DNA of 20,515 bases from Actinomycetota bacterium (GTDB lineage Bacteria; Actinomycetota; Thermoleophilia; UBA2241), in contig PLTW01000158.1 of assembly GCA_003164655.1 (NCBI GenBank), positions 1-20,515 on the forward strand, read 5' to 3'. The notes under the pieces were generated by a model, which was not told where the DNA came from, made no database searches, and was given only the letters and a program-made list of their open reading frames with translations. Positions 1-4,936 of the stretch are shown here, in pieces (the first letter of the stretch is position 1; the number at the start of each line of letters is the position of its first letter). Made by a program: the position numbers and the translations under genes.

Positions 1-16
1 GATTCCGGTGCTGCGC

Positions 17-103
17 TGCTAACATCGGGCGCGTAACCTGTGCGGGCTGCGCCCGGAGTCTATCTCGGCGCTTGGGCGCATCAGGTTGACGCGCTTGTTA
101 GCT
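17..103 (-). repeat. attC recombination site 1 (integron)
   Basis: Read on the minus strand, the R'' box AGCTAAC (103-97) and R' box GTTAGCA (23-17) bracket an imperfect palindrome. L'' is GCGCGTCAACC (94-84) and L' is GGTTACGCGC (38-29). They pair fully except for one extrahelical base in L'', the feature that sets strand choice in attC folding. The R''-L'' spacer is 2 nt and the L'-R' spacer is 5 nt. The central segment forms a further hairpin (48-54 with 74-80). Total length is 87 bp, the same as attC2. It starts 17 bp beyond the stop of the gene it serves. Confidence 0.85.
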
Positions 104-119
104 TCGCAACGCATCGAGG

Positions 120-455
120 CTATGTTCCGGGCGGTTCATCAGCGAGCGATCTGAGCCTTGAGGCGTACGCTGGATCGTCAAGATCAGAGCGCCTGAGCGT
201 GAGACGAAGCTGGCCATTGGGCATCCAGCCCTGGATCTTGGCAGCCAGACGTGAGCCGATGGGCGGGAAACGCTCCTCGTTCATGTCTCGGTGGTCGTCT
301 GAAACAAAGCGGAGGTCGACAACGCCGCACACTGGAGCCTCGTCTAGATCAACGTCAACGCCCCACCGATGGTGAGCGACAACCGCCCCACGCACCAGCT
401 GCCCTGCGGTCAAGCCGTCGCGTGGGGCGAGGTTCATGTCGGTTGGTGGGCTCAT
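120..455 (-). CDS. Cassette-borne S1-like RNA-binding-domain protein (111 aa)
   Basis: This is the gene of cassette A. The ATG at 455 is chosen because AAGAGG (469-464) sits 8 nt upstream and because a cassette leader should begin at the attC boundary, only 21 nt away. An in-frame ATG at 572 would run the gene backwards through attC2. The protein shows an S1/OB-fold pattern. A Gly-x-x-Val-x-Gly-x-Val-Val start near residues 13-25 leads to a WGVDVDL strand, then GVVDL, a Gly-Ser-Arg-Leu-x-Ala-Lys strand and a closing LRLTLRR strand near 90. There is no signal peptide or membrane segment. S1-like proteins usually bind RNA, but the target is unknown. The fold call is by pattern only. Being captured as a cassette implies horizontal acquisition. 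Confidence 0.72.
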   Translation of the reverse strand: MSPPTDMNLAPRDGLTAGQLVRGAVVAHHRWGVDVDLDEAPVCGVVDLRFVSDDHRDMNEERFPPIGSRLAAKIQGWMPNGQLRLTLRRSDLDDPAYASRLRSLADEPPGT

Positions 456-475
456 GACTGGCGCCTCTTGGCTGA

Positions 476-562
476 AGCTAACGGTTGGGCGTTGAGCTGC
501 GAGCGCTCGCGCCACGGTCTTGGACAGAGCTTCGGCGAGTCTGCTCGAACGCCTTGTTAGTC
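476..562 (-). repeat. attC recombination site 2 (integron)
   Basis: On the minus strand, R'' is GACTAAC (562-556) and R' is GTTAGCT (482-476). L'' GGCGTTCGAGC (553-543) pairs with L' GCTCAACGCC (497-488), leaving one unpaired base in L''. The spacers are 2 nt and 5 nt, as in attC1, and the length is again 87 bp. R'' contains the TAA stop codon (559-557) of the cassette B gene, a common arrangement in integron cassettes. The central segment differs from attC1, as is normal for attC sites, which conserve structure more than sequence. Confidence 0.88.
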
Positions 563-1117
563 GGGGCGGCACGCAATTGAGATCCAGTAGACGCCCATCT
601 GGCCGCGCCGTTCAAGATCGGTGCGGCGAAACGGGATGCGTTTGTATGCGTGGCCGTCGAATGTGCGCAGGTCGCGGATCAACTCGTCGGCGACGTTGGC
701 GACCTTGAGACCGTCACCCCCGGAGCGGCCCGTGAAGGCGTAGCTGGCCACCTGGACATACCAACCCAACATGGCCTCGAACTCGTCGTCGAGGCGTTCG
801 TCGCGCACGGTCGCGAGTAGGAGATCGAATTCACGCTGTAGAACCGCTTCGTCGAGGTCGTCGATGCCGGTGAAGCAGCTCGGCTCGGCGGCCGCATACC
901 AGCCAAGGAAGACCGCTCGTTTGAGCGCCTCGAGGGCCTCGGGATTCCAAGGGCCGGCGGCAAGAGCGACGTAATCGGCGTGGATCGCGGCCGACTCGGC
1001 GAAGGTGCCGTCGGCGCGCAGCAGGAGCTCCTTGTCCTCCATGGTGCCGGCAATGGCTTCGGCGTGGGCGAGAACCTTCATCTCGCGCTTCGCCAGTCCG
1101 TCGAGCGAACACGTCAC
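557..1117 (-). CDS. Cassette-borne protein of unknown function (186 aa)
   Basis: This is the gene of cassette B. It starts at GTG 1117 with GGAGG (1128-1124) 6 nt upstream, 11 nt inside the cassette boundary. Its TAA stop lies inside the R'' box of attC2. An internal ATG at 1081 is a possible alternative start. The sequence is soluble and mostly helical, acidic in the middle, with no signal peptide or membrane segment. Recognisable stretches are a Met-Lys-Val-Leu-Ala-His-Ala-Glu-Ala start region, FAESAAIHADYVALAA near residues 39-54, and an aromatic-rich FLGWYAAAEPSCF near 70-82. The C-terminus is Arg/Lys-rich and ends in GVYWISIAC. I do not recognise a family and see no catalytic motif. It is clearly translated (good RBS, coherent codon use), but its role is unknown. 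Confidence 0.75.
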   Translation of the reverse strand: MTCSLDGLAKREMKVLAHAEAIAGTMEDKELLLRADGTFAESAAIHADYVALAAGPWNPEALEALKRAVFLGWYAAAEPSCFTGIDDLDEAVLQREFDLLLATVRDERLDDEFEAMLGWYVQVASYAFTGRSGGDGLKVANVADELIRDLRTFDGHAYKRIPFRRTDLERRGQMGVYWISIACRPD

Positions 1118-1151
1118 GTCGAGCCTCCGACTAACAATGATTCTGCAGACG

Positions 1152-1222
1152 GCGTAACACGTGGCGAAGCCTACGCTGTGGTGCGTACGGTATCAGGGCG
1201 GGCTCGAACTGCGTTGTTACGC
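1152..1222 (-). repeat. Degenerate attC-like site 3, possibly an ORF-less mini-cassette
   Basis: On the minus strand, GCGTAAC (1222-1216) and GTTACGC (1158-1152) are perfectly complementary outer boxes. The segment after the first box (CGCAGTTCGAGC, 1213-1202) closely resembles the L'' arm of attC2 and has the same 2-nt spacer. The facing arm (GGCTTCGCC, 1171-1163) pairs only partly. A second GTTACGC lies at 1234-1228, so the unit 1234-1159 would be a 76-bp cassette with an attC but no gene. A 14-bp direct repeat with two mismatches (1145-1158 and 1221-1234) marks both ends. The seven-base boxes differ from the GTTAG type of attC1 and attC2, so this is less certain. Confidence 0.5.
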
Positions 1223-1350
1223 AGTCTGCGTAACGCCCGTCGAATCACGTCACTCCGCGATGGCACGCGACGCTGGGATCTAGCTCCGCCTCAGCCGCCG
1301 CCTTCATCCTGCCGAGAGACGCCAACGCCAACCGCTCCCCGGTGACGGTC

Positions 1351-2024
1351 CTATTGCGGCGAAGGCGCGGAGGCGACCCTGGCGGTCGTCGCTCTCTCAT
1401 CCGGCGACCGGCCTGCCGCCAGATCGATGGACGCCATCGACCGCAGGATGGCGATGCGCTTCTCGATCGGCGGATGGGTGTCGAAGAGGCCGTCGCCCGA
1501 GGTGCGCTTGATGGAGTTGGCGATGTAGAGGTGGGCGGTCGCCCGATTGGTGACGGCCACCGGTCGTGGGTCGCCGTCGATCTTTTCGAGGGCGCCGGCG
1601 AGCGCCGGCGGGCCTCGTGTGATCTCCACGGCCGAGGCGTCGGCCAGGTACTCACGGCGGCATGCGACAGGTCACGCCCGGTGGCAAAAGCGTTGGGCGA
1701 AAGATCGTCGACGATGAAGACCCTGGGCATTGGGATACCGGCCGCGACGCTCGGCTCCTCGACGGCGTTCCACAGCCGGGGGGCCTCGTCGTGGCCGACC
1801 TCGCGCGCGTGACTGACTCTCAGAAGAAGGGCAGAGCCCCGGTAGTAGGCGAGCAGCCCGAAGACGATGGCCGGCGCGCCGAAGCAGCACAAGAGAGCGA
1901 TGCCGCCGGCGGTCGTCTGCGTGATCGCCAAGCCGATCAGCAGACCGAGCAGCAACCACACCGCCACCACGTCGGCGAGCAACTCCAGCAAGGCCCGCTT
2001 GTTCTTGGCTATCTGCTCGTACAC
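1351..2024 (-). pseudogene. htpX: htpX, M48-family membrane protease, internally deleted and frameshifted
   Basis: Two pieces of one HtpX-type zinc protease lie in different frames. The N-terminal piece, from about GTG 2024 (YEQIAKNKR), has the two N-terminal membrane helices and the conserved NAFATGRD segment. It then jumps near 1652-1660 to the C-terminal piece, which resumes at REYLADASAVEITR and ends with the HtpX signature FDTHPPIEKRIAIL before the stop at 1351. By comparison with full-length HtpX (about 290 aa), some 80-100 codons are missing. They include the HEXXH catalytic motif and the later membrane helices. Both sides of the junction carry GCCGTGAG-like sequence, suggesting deletion at a microhomology. 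Intact HtpX degrades misfolded inner-membrane proteins; this copy cannot. A TATACT -10 hexamer (2059-2054) lies upstream. Confidence 0.85.
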
Positions 2025-2053
2025 CGAGGCACTGCCCCGCGCCCAGTAGCTCG

Positions 2054-2059
2054 AGTATA
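2054..2059 (-). promoter_or_regulatory. Possible -10 element upstream of the htpX pseudogene
   Basis: TATACT reads on the minus strand about 30 nt upstream of the GTG of the htpX remnant. No good -35 hexamer is found 16-18 nt further up. The promoter may therefore be weak, or the match may be chance. Confidence 0.3.
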
Positions 2060-2088
2060 CGCTTGGTGGGCACGGCGAGAATGCCCGA

Positions 2089-2886
2089 TCATGGAGCCTG
2101 AAGCACCTCGACCCCACGCTGCCCGAGGCTCTCAGTGAACTCGGCCGCAAGGGGCGCCGCCACGAGCGTGTGCACCTGAGGCCAGTCGATGACACGCACG
2201 CGCGCCGGGAACCCGATCTTGGCCGGAGACGCCAGCACGACCGTGCGAGATGAGCTCTCGCTCATGGCTCTGAATGAGGCAGCATCGTCGAGTGAGAAGG
2301 TCCGAACACCGCCTTCGACGGTGATGCCGTCGGGGCAAATGAAGGCCGCATCGGCGTGCAGGCTGCGGATCGTGTCCACCGACAGCGGCCCCGTCGTCCC
2401 GAACGAGGTCGCGCGCAGCTGGCCGCCGACCACGATGACCTCGATCCCTGCGCTGCTGGCAAGCAGTTGCGCGACGTTCAGGGCGCCGGTGACGACCGTC
2501 AGGTGACGATGGACGAGGCACTGCGCCAGGGCATAGGCAGTCGTGCCGTCGGTGAGAAAGAGCGTCATGCCGTCCTTGATGAGCCCCGCGGCCCTTTGGG
2601 CGATGAGCCGCTTCTCGCGCCGGTCGCGGCTCTGGCGGATCTCGAACTCCTCTTCGAGGGTCGAGTGACGCTGGACCGCCCGCGCGCCACCTCGAGTGCG
2701 CGCCAGCAGCCCGAGGCGTTCGAGAAGCACAAGGTCGCGGCGTGTGGTGGCCTCGCTGGCTCCGGTCACCTCCATGACCTCGGACAGCGACGCCACCGCT
2801 TGACGTCGCAACAGCTCCTCCACACGCCGCCGGCGCTCTTCTGCCACGACACGTCGGGCACCGGACGTTTCGCCGCTCTCCTTCAT
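2089..2886 (-). CDS. DeoR/GlpR-family transcriptional repressor (265 aa)
   Basis: This is a full-length DeoR-type regulator. Residues about 14-70 form the winged helix-turn-helix: an RRRRVEELLRRQ helix, then SLSEVMEVTGASEATTRRDL as recognition unit, then the LARTRGGA wing. The rest is the DeoR sensor domain, which in this family binds a sugar phosphate. Its hallmarks are FLTDGTTAYALA near 110-121, TVVTGALNVAQLL near 130-142, a VVGGQLR turn, and a DAAFICPDGITVEGG strand-loop near 180. The ATG at 2886 has a GGAGG 12 nt upstream, slightly far. It diverges from the GFA gene. The 130-bp spacer holds a perfect inverted repeat that is the obvious candidate operator. The effector is unknown, since no sugar-catabolic gene is adjacent. 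Confidence 0.88.
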   Translation of the reverse strand: MKESGETSGARRVVAEERRRRVEELLRRQAVASLSEVMEVTGASEATTRRDLVLLERLGLLARTRGGARAVQRHSTLEEEFEIRQSRDRREKRLIAQRAAGLIKDGMTLFLTDGTTAYALAQCLVHRHLTVVTGALNVAQLLASSAGIEVIVVGGQLRATSFGTTGPLSVDTIRSLHADAAFICPDGITVEGGVRTFSLDDAASFRAMSESSSRTVVLASPAKIGFPARVRVIDWPQVHTLVAAPLAAEFTESLGQRGVEVLQAP

Positions 2887-2936
2887 GACTGGCGACCGCC
2901 TCCAATCTTGCGTGAAGCAGTGAGTGAACGGTCAGA

Positions 2937-2962
2937 TCACGTCAAAGATATCATTGACGTGA
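2937..2962. promoter_or_regulatory. Inverted-repeat operator candidate in the deoR-gfa spacer
   Basis: TCACGTCAA (2937-2945) and TTGACGTGA (2954-2962) are perfect reverse complements separated by 8 nt. The right arm contains the -35 hexamer of the promoter for the GFA gene, so a bound repressor would block it. The adjacent DeoR-type protein is the natural candidate to bind here. This assignment is inferred from position. Confidence 0.6.
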
Positions 2963-2982
2963 CCGAAAACGGTAGGGATACT
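2954..2982 (+). promoter_or_regulatory. Sigma-70-type promoter for the GFA-family gene
   Basis: TTGACG (2954-2959) is followed after 17 nt by GATACT (2977-2982), about 34 nt before the ATG at 3017. The -35 lies inside the inverted repeat. Spacing and hexamers fit a housekeeping promoter. Confidence 0.5.
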
Positions 2983-3016
2983 CGCGCAACACGGCGGCAC
3001 CTACCTGGAGGATCCG

Positions 3017-3469
3017 ATGTCAGGAGAACCCGAAGCACCGGCGGCGACCGGGAGCTGTCTCTGCGGCGGTGTGCAGTACGAGGTGAGAGGCCCGGTGCGG
3101 GGTGTCATCTTCTGCCACTGCGAGCCCTGCCGGCGCACGTCCGGCAACTTCTCGGCCAACGCCTCGAGCCGCCGTGAGGACCTCGTGATCACGCAAGACC
3201 GGACCCTGCGCTGGTACCACACCGACAGGGACGTGACGCCCAACGTGCAGCGCGGCTTCTGCTCCCAGTGCGGTGCCAGCGTCTTCTGGGACCCGCAGGG
3301 CTACGAGTTCGTCTACTTCTCGGCGGGCAGCCTCGACGCTCCTACGGGGATCACAGTGGCCGGCCACATCTGGACGTCGGAGAAAAGCGACTACTACGAG
3401 ATCAACGACGACCTGCCCAGGTCGGAGGGCTCCTCGAAGGGGCGTTACTTCGACACGCCACACGACTGA
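3017..3469 (+). CDS. GFA/CENP-V-domain zinc protein (150 aa)
   Basis: This belongs to the GFA family, named after glutathione-dependent formaldehyde-activating enzyme, of small zinc proteins. The cysteine pattern is complete: C14-x-C16, then C33-x-C35-x-x-C38, then C82-x-x-C85 followed by Gly-Ala. The GSCLCGGVQYEV opening and CHCEPCRRTSG segment are typical. GGAGG at 3006-3010 precedes the ATG by 6 nt. Length is normal for the family. Family members bind zinc; formaldehyde-glutathione adduct formation has been claimed for a few, so a substrate should not be assumed here. The gene is monocistronic, driven from the promoter and operator shared with the divergent DeoR regulator. Confidence 0.85.
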   Translation: MSGEPEAPAATGSCLCGGVQYEVRGPVRGVIFCHCEPCRRTSGNFSANASSRREDLVITQDRTLRWYHTDRDVTPNVQRGFCSQCGASVFWDPQGYEFVYFSAGSLDAPTGITVAGHIWTSEKSDYYEINDDLPRSEGSSKGRYFDTPHD

Positions 3470-3485
3470 GACAGCGTGTCCGAAA

Positions 3486-3519
3486 AGGCCTCGGAGGGCA
3501 CAAGCACGGCGCGAGGCCT
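3486..3519 (+). terminator. Possible hairpin downstream of the GFA gene
   Basis: AGGCCTCG (3486-3493) and CGAGGCCT (3512-3519) form an 8-bp perfect stem around an 18-nt loop, starting 16 nt past the stop codon. There is no T-tract, so termination is only suggested. The rest of 3520-3643 shows no gene or motif I can support. Confidence 0.3.
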
Positions 3520-3643
3520 AGCAGGGCGGCGTCCCCCAGGCCGGACGCCTCGGGCGCCCCGCACTCGCGACGCGACAACCAGGTAGAGCGCGAGCCGCGC
3601 GAAGCCCGGCGAGCGCGGACGCCCGGGCAGCCTGCCGTCATCC

Positions 3644-3672
3644 TTGACCACTGTCACGTGACGCGTTACGAT
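3644..3672 (+). promoter_or_regulatory. higBA promoter with embedded palindrome
   Basis: TTGACC (3644-3649), a 17-nt spacer and TACGAT (3667-3672) form a good promoter. The spacer carries the perfect 10-bp palindrome GTCACGTGAC (3653-3662), a likely HigA operator. Transcription would begin at about 3679, the GTG itself, giving a leaderless mRNA. TTGACCA recurs at 3672-3678. Confidence 0.6.
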
Positions 3673-3678
3673 TGACCA

Positions 3679-3960
3679 GTGATCAAGACCTTCGCCGACA
3701 AGCGCATGCAGGACCTGTACCTCACCGGCCAGGCGAAGCGCTTCCCGCCCGACGTCGCCAGACGTGCTGCGCGCAAGCTCGAGTACGTCGACCTGGCAAC
3801 GCAGCTCGATGATCTCAAGGTCCCACCGGGCAACCGACTGGACGCCCTCGAGCGCGAACGCAGGGGCCAGCACGCAATCGCCGTCAACGACCAATGGCGC
3901 GTCTGTTTTCGCTTTGCCGACGGTGACGCCTACGAAGTCGAGATCTGCGACTGCCACTGA
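3679..3960 (+). CDS. higB: HigB-type toxin (RelE superfamily, 93 aa)
   Basis: This is a type II toxin of the RelE/HigB superfamily, whose members act as ribosome-dependent mRNA interferases. The protein opens MIKTFADKRMQDLYLTG and has the family's RLDALERERRGQHAIAVNDQWRVCFRF core, in which conserved Arg residues and the QWRVCFRF strand form the active face. It ends with YEVEICDCH. Size and layout match HigB (about 92 aa). The start is GTG 3679. No Shine-Dalgarno is present, but the -10 element ends only 6 nt upstream, so translation is probably leaderless. The toxin gene precedes its antitoxin, the usual higBA order, with 14 nt between them. Catalytic activity is inferred from the family. Confidence 0.9.
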   Translation: MIKTFADKRMQDLYLTGQAKRFPPDVARRAARKLEYVDLATQLDDLKVPPGNRLDALERERRGQHAIAVNDQWRVCFRFADGDAYEVEICDCH

Positions 3961-3974
3961 GAGCGAGGTGTGAG

Positions 3975-4289
3975 ATGAGCGTCACCAATAACGGCGCAAT
4001 GCAGCGTCGCCCGACTCACCCCGGCGAGATGCTGCGCGAGGACTTCCTGCCCGACTATGGGCTCAGCACTGCCGGCCTGGCCGAGGCCCTCGGAGTCTCC
4101 CGCCAGACGGTCAACGAGCTGCTGCGCGAGCGGCGGGCACTGAGCCCCGAGATGGCGCTGCGCCTCTCGCGCCTTTTTGGCAACAGCCCGGAGTTCTGGC
4201 TCAACGCCCAGCGCGCGGTCGACCTCTGGGACGCGTTGCAGGCGATTCAGGCCGACGTCGAGCGCATCAAGCCGCTCAATGCCGCCTGA
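3975..4289 (+). CDS. higA: HigA-type antitoxin, XRE-family DNA-binding protein (104 aa)
   Basis: The partner antitoxin carries the HigA signature RRPTHPGEMLREDFLPDYGLS at residues about 11-31. An XRE helix-turn-helix follows (TAGLAEALGVSRQTVNELL near 32-50), then the characteristic ALSPEMALRLSRLFGNSPEFWLNAQ segment near 55-80. GAGGTG (3965-3970) lies 4 nt before the ATG. HigA proteins neutralise HigB and repress their own operon. The palindrome in the promoter spacer fits that role. The stop codon is 2 nt from the next ATG, so the ferritin-like gene downstream is likely co-transcribed and translationally coupled. That is unusual for a TA pair. Confidence 0.92.
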   Translation: MSVTNNGAMQRRPTHPGEMLREDFLPDYGLSTAGLAEALGVSRQTVNELLRERRALSPEMALRLSRLFGNSPEFWLNAQRAVDLWDALQAIQADVERIKPLNAA

Positions 4290-4291
4290 TC

Positions 4292-4927
4292 ATGAGCGAT
4301 TCCTCCGACACCATCCGCATTCTGCGCGAGACGCTCGAGCTCGAGCGCGCCGCCACCAGCCGCTACGCCGAGCACCAGTCCTGGGCCGGCGACCCGCGGC
4401 TCTGCGCCTACTGGGAGGGGCTGCGCCGCAACGAGGCCGACCACCACTCCGCCATCCTGGCCGAGCTGGCGCGGACCGGCGTCGCCAAGCCGGACGACGA
4501 GGCCGCACCCGGGGACCCGCCCGGCGTGCAGACGGCCGCCGTCGCCGACCCGCCCCCCGATCCCGGCGCGCCGCTGCGCGAGCGCGGCTTCGCCCGCCTG
4601 CTGGCGACCCTGCGATCCGATGTCGAGTTCGAGCGCCTGGCCGTCGAGAAGTACGCGACCTTTGCCAAGCAGCTCGGCGATCCGCGCCTCAAGGCCCTCA
4701 TGCGTGAGCTGGTCCGCGCCGAGACGGGCCACGGCCGCGGCCTCAGCCGCACCATCGAACGCGTGAGCGCCACCGACTATGCGGTTGTCATCTACTGCCC
4801 CGCCTGCGGCTGGGAGCTCGACTTCGGCACAAACCCCGCCGAGCGCGCCACCGTCCACTGCCCCATGTGCGCCATGAACTTTGCGCTGCGCGCGCGCGAC
4901 GGCGACTTCGTCCTCGAGAGGGTCTGA
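4292..4927 (+). CDS. Rubrerythrin-like diiron protein with C-terminal zinc ribbon (211 aa)
   Basis: This is a ferritin-like four-helix protein built from two similar halves. In the first, E18 lies in LELERAATSRYA and E48-A-D-H51 follows after DPRL. In the second, E114 lies in VEFERLAVEKYA and E144-T-G-H147 follows after DPRL. These match the E and ExxH ligands of a diiron centre. A proline- and acid-rich linker (about 63-95) joins the halves. The C-terminal tail has two CxxC pairs (C169/C172 and C190/C193), a zinc-ribbon or rubredoxin-like knuckle. Rubrerythrins reduce peroxide in anaerobes, but the split bundle and non-canonical tail make the substrate uncertain. The ATG is 2 nt after the higA stop and has no clear RBS, which fits translational coupling. 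Confidence 0.8.
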   Translation: MSDSSDTIRILRETLELERAATSRYAEHQSWAGDPRLCAYWEGLRRNEADHHSAILAELARTGVAKPDDEAAPGDPPGVQTAAVADPPPDPGAPLRERGFARLLATLRSDVEFERLAVEKYATFAKQLGDPRLKALMRELVRAETGHGRGLSRTIERVSATDYAVVIYCPACGWELDFGTNPAERATVHCPMCAMNFALRARDGDFVLERV

Positions 4928-4936
4928 AGAGCCGCC

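Larger units (their letters stand above)
17..1135 (-). mobile_element. Integron gene-cassette array without visible integrase
   Basis: Two complete cassettes lie head to tail on the minus strand, each made of a short leader, one ORF and an attC site. Cassette A runs from the GTTAGCT box (482 down to 476) through the 455-120 gene to the attC at 103-17. Cassette B runs from GTTAGTC (1135 down to 1129) through the 1117-557 gene to the attC at 562-476. The 5' heptamer of each cassette is the exact reverse complement of the R'' box of its own attC (GTTAGCT with AGCTAAC; GTTAGTC with GACTAAC). This is expected if each was once a free circle, and is hard to get by chance. A degenerate third attC lies at 1152-1222. 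No integrase, attI or Pc promoter is identifiable. The array probably continues past the left edge, because attC1 ends in GTTAGCA, the start of another cassette. Confidence 0.83.

Noticed and set aside
456..572. Longer start (ATG 572) for the S1-like cassette gene
   Set aside because: It would read through the whole attC2 site into the previous gene. The ATG at 455 has AAGAGG at ideal spacing.
1129..1350. attI site or integrase promoter beside cassette B
   Set aside because: No integrase coding sequence or recognisable attI binding pattern was found. The adjacent gene is the htpX remnant.
1351..2024. Two separate small genes instead of an htpX pseudogene
   Set aside because: The pieces match consecutive parts of one HtpX protein in order. 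The C-terminal piece has no start or RBS of its own, and the missing middle is the catalytic segment.
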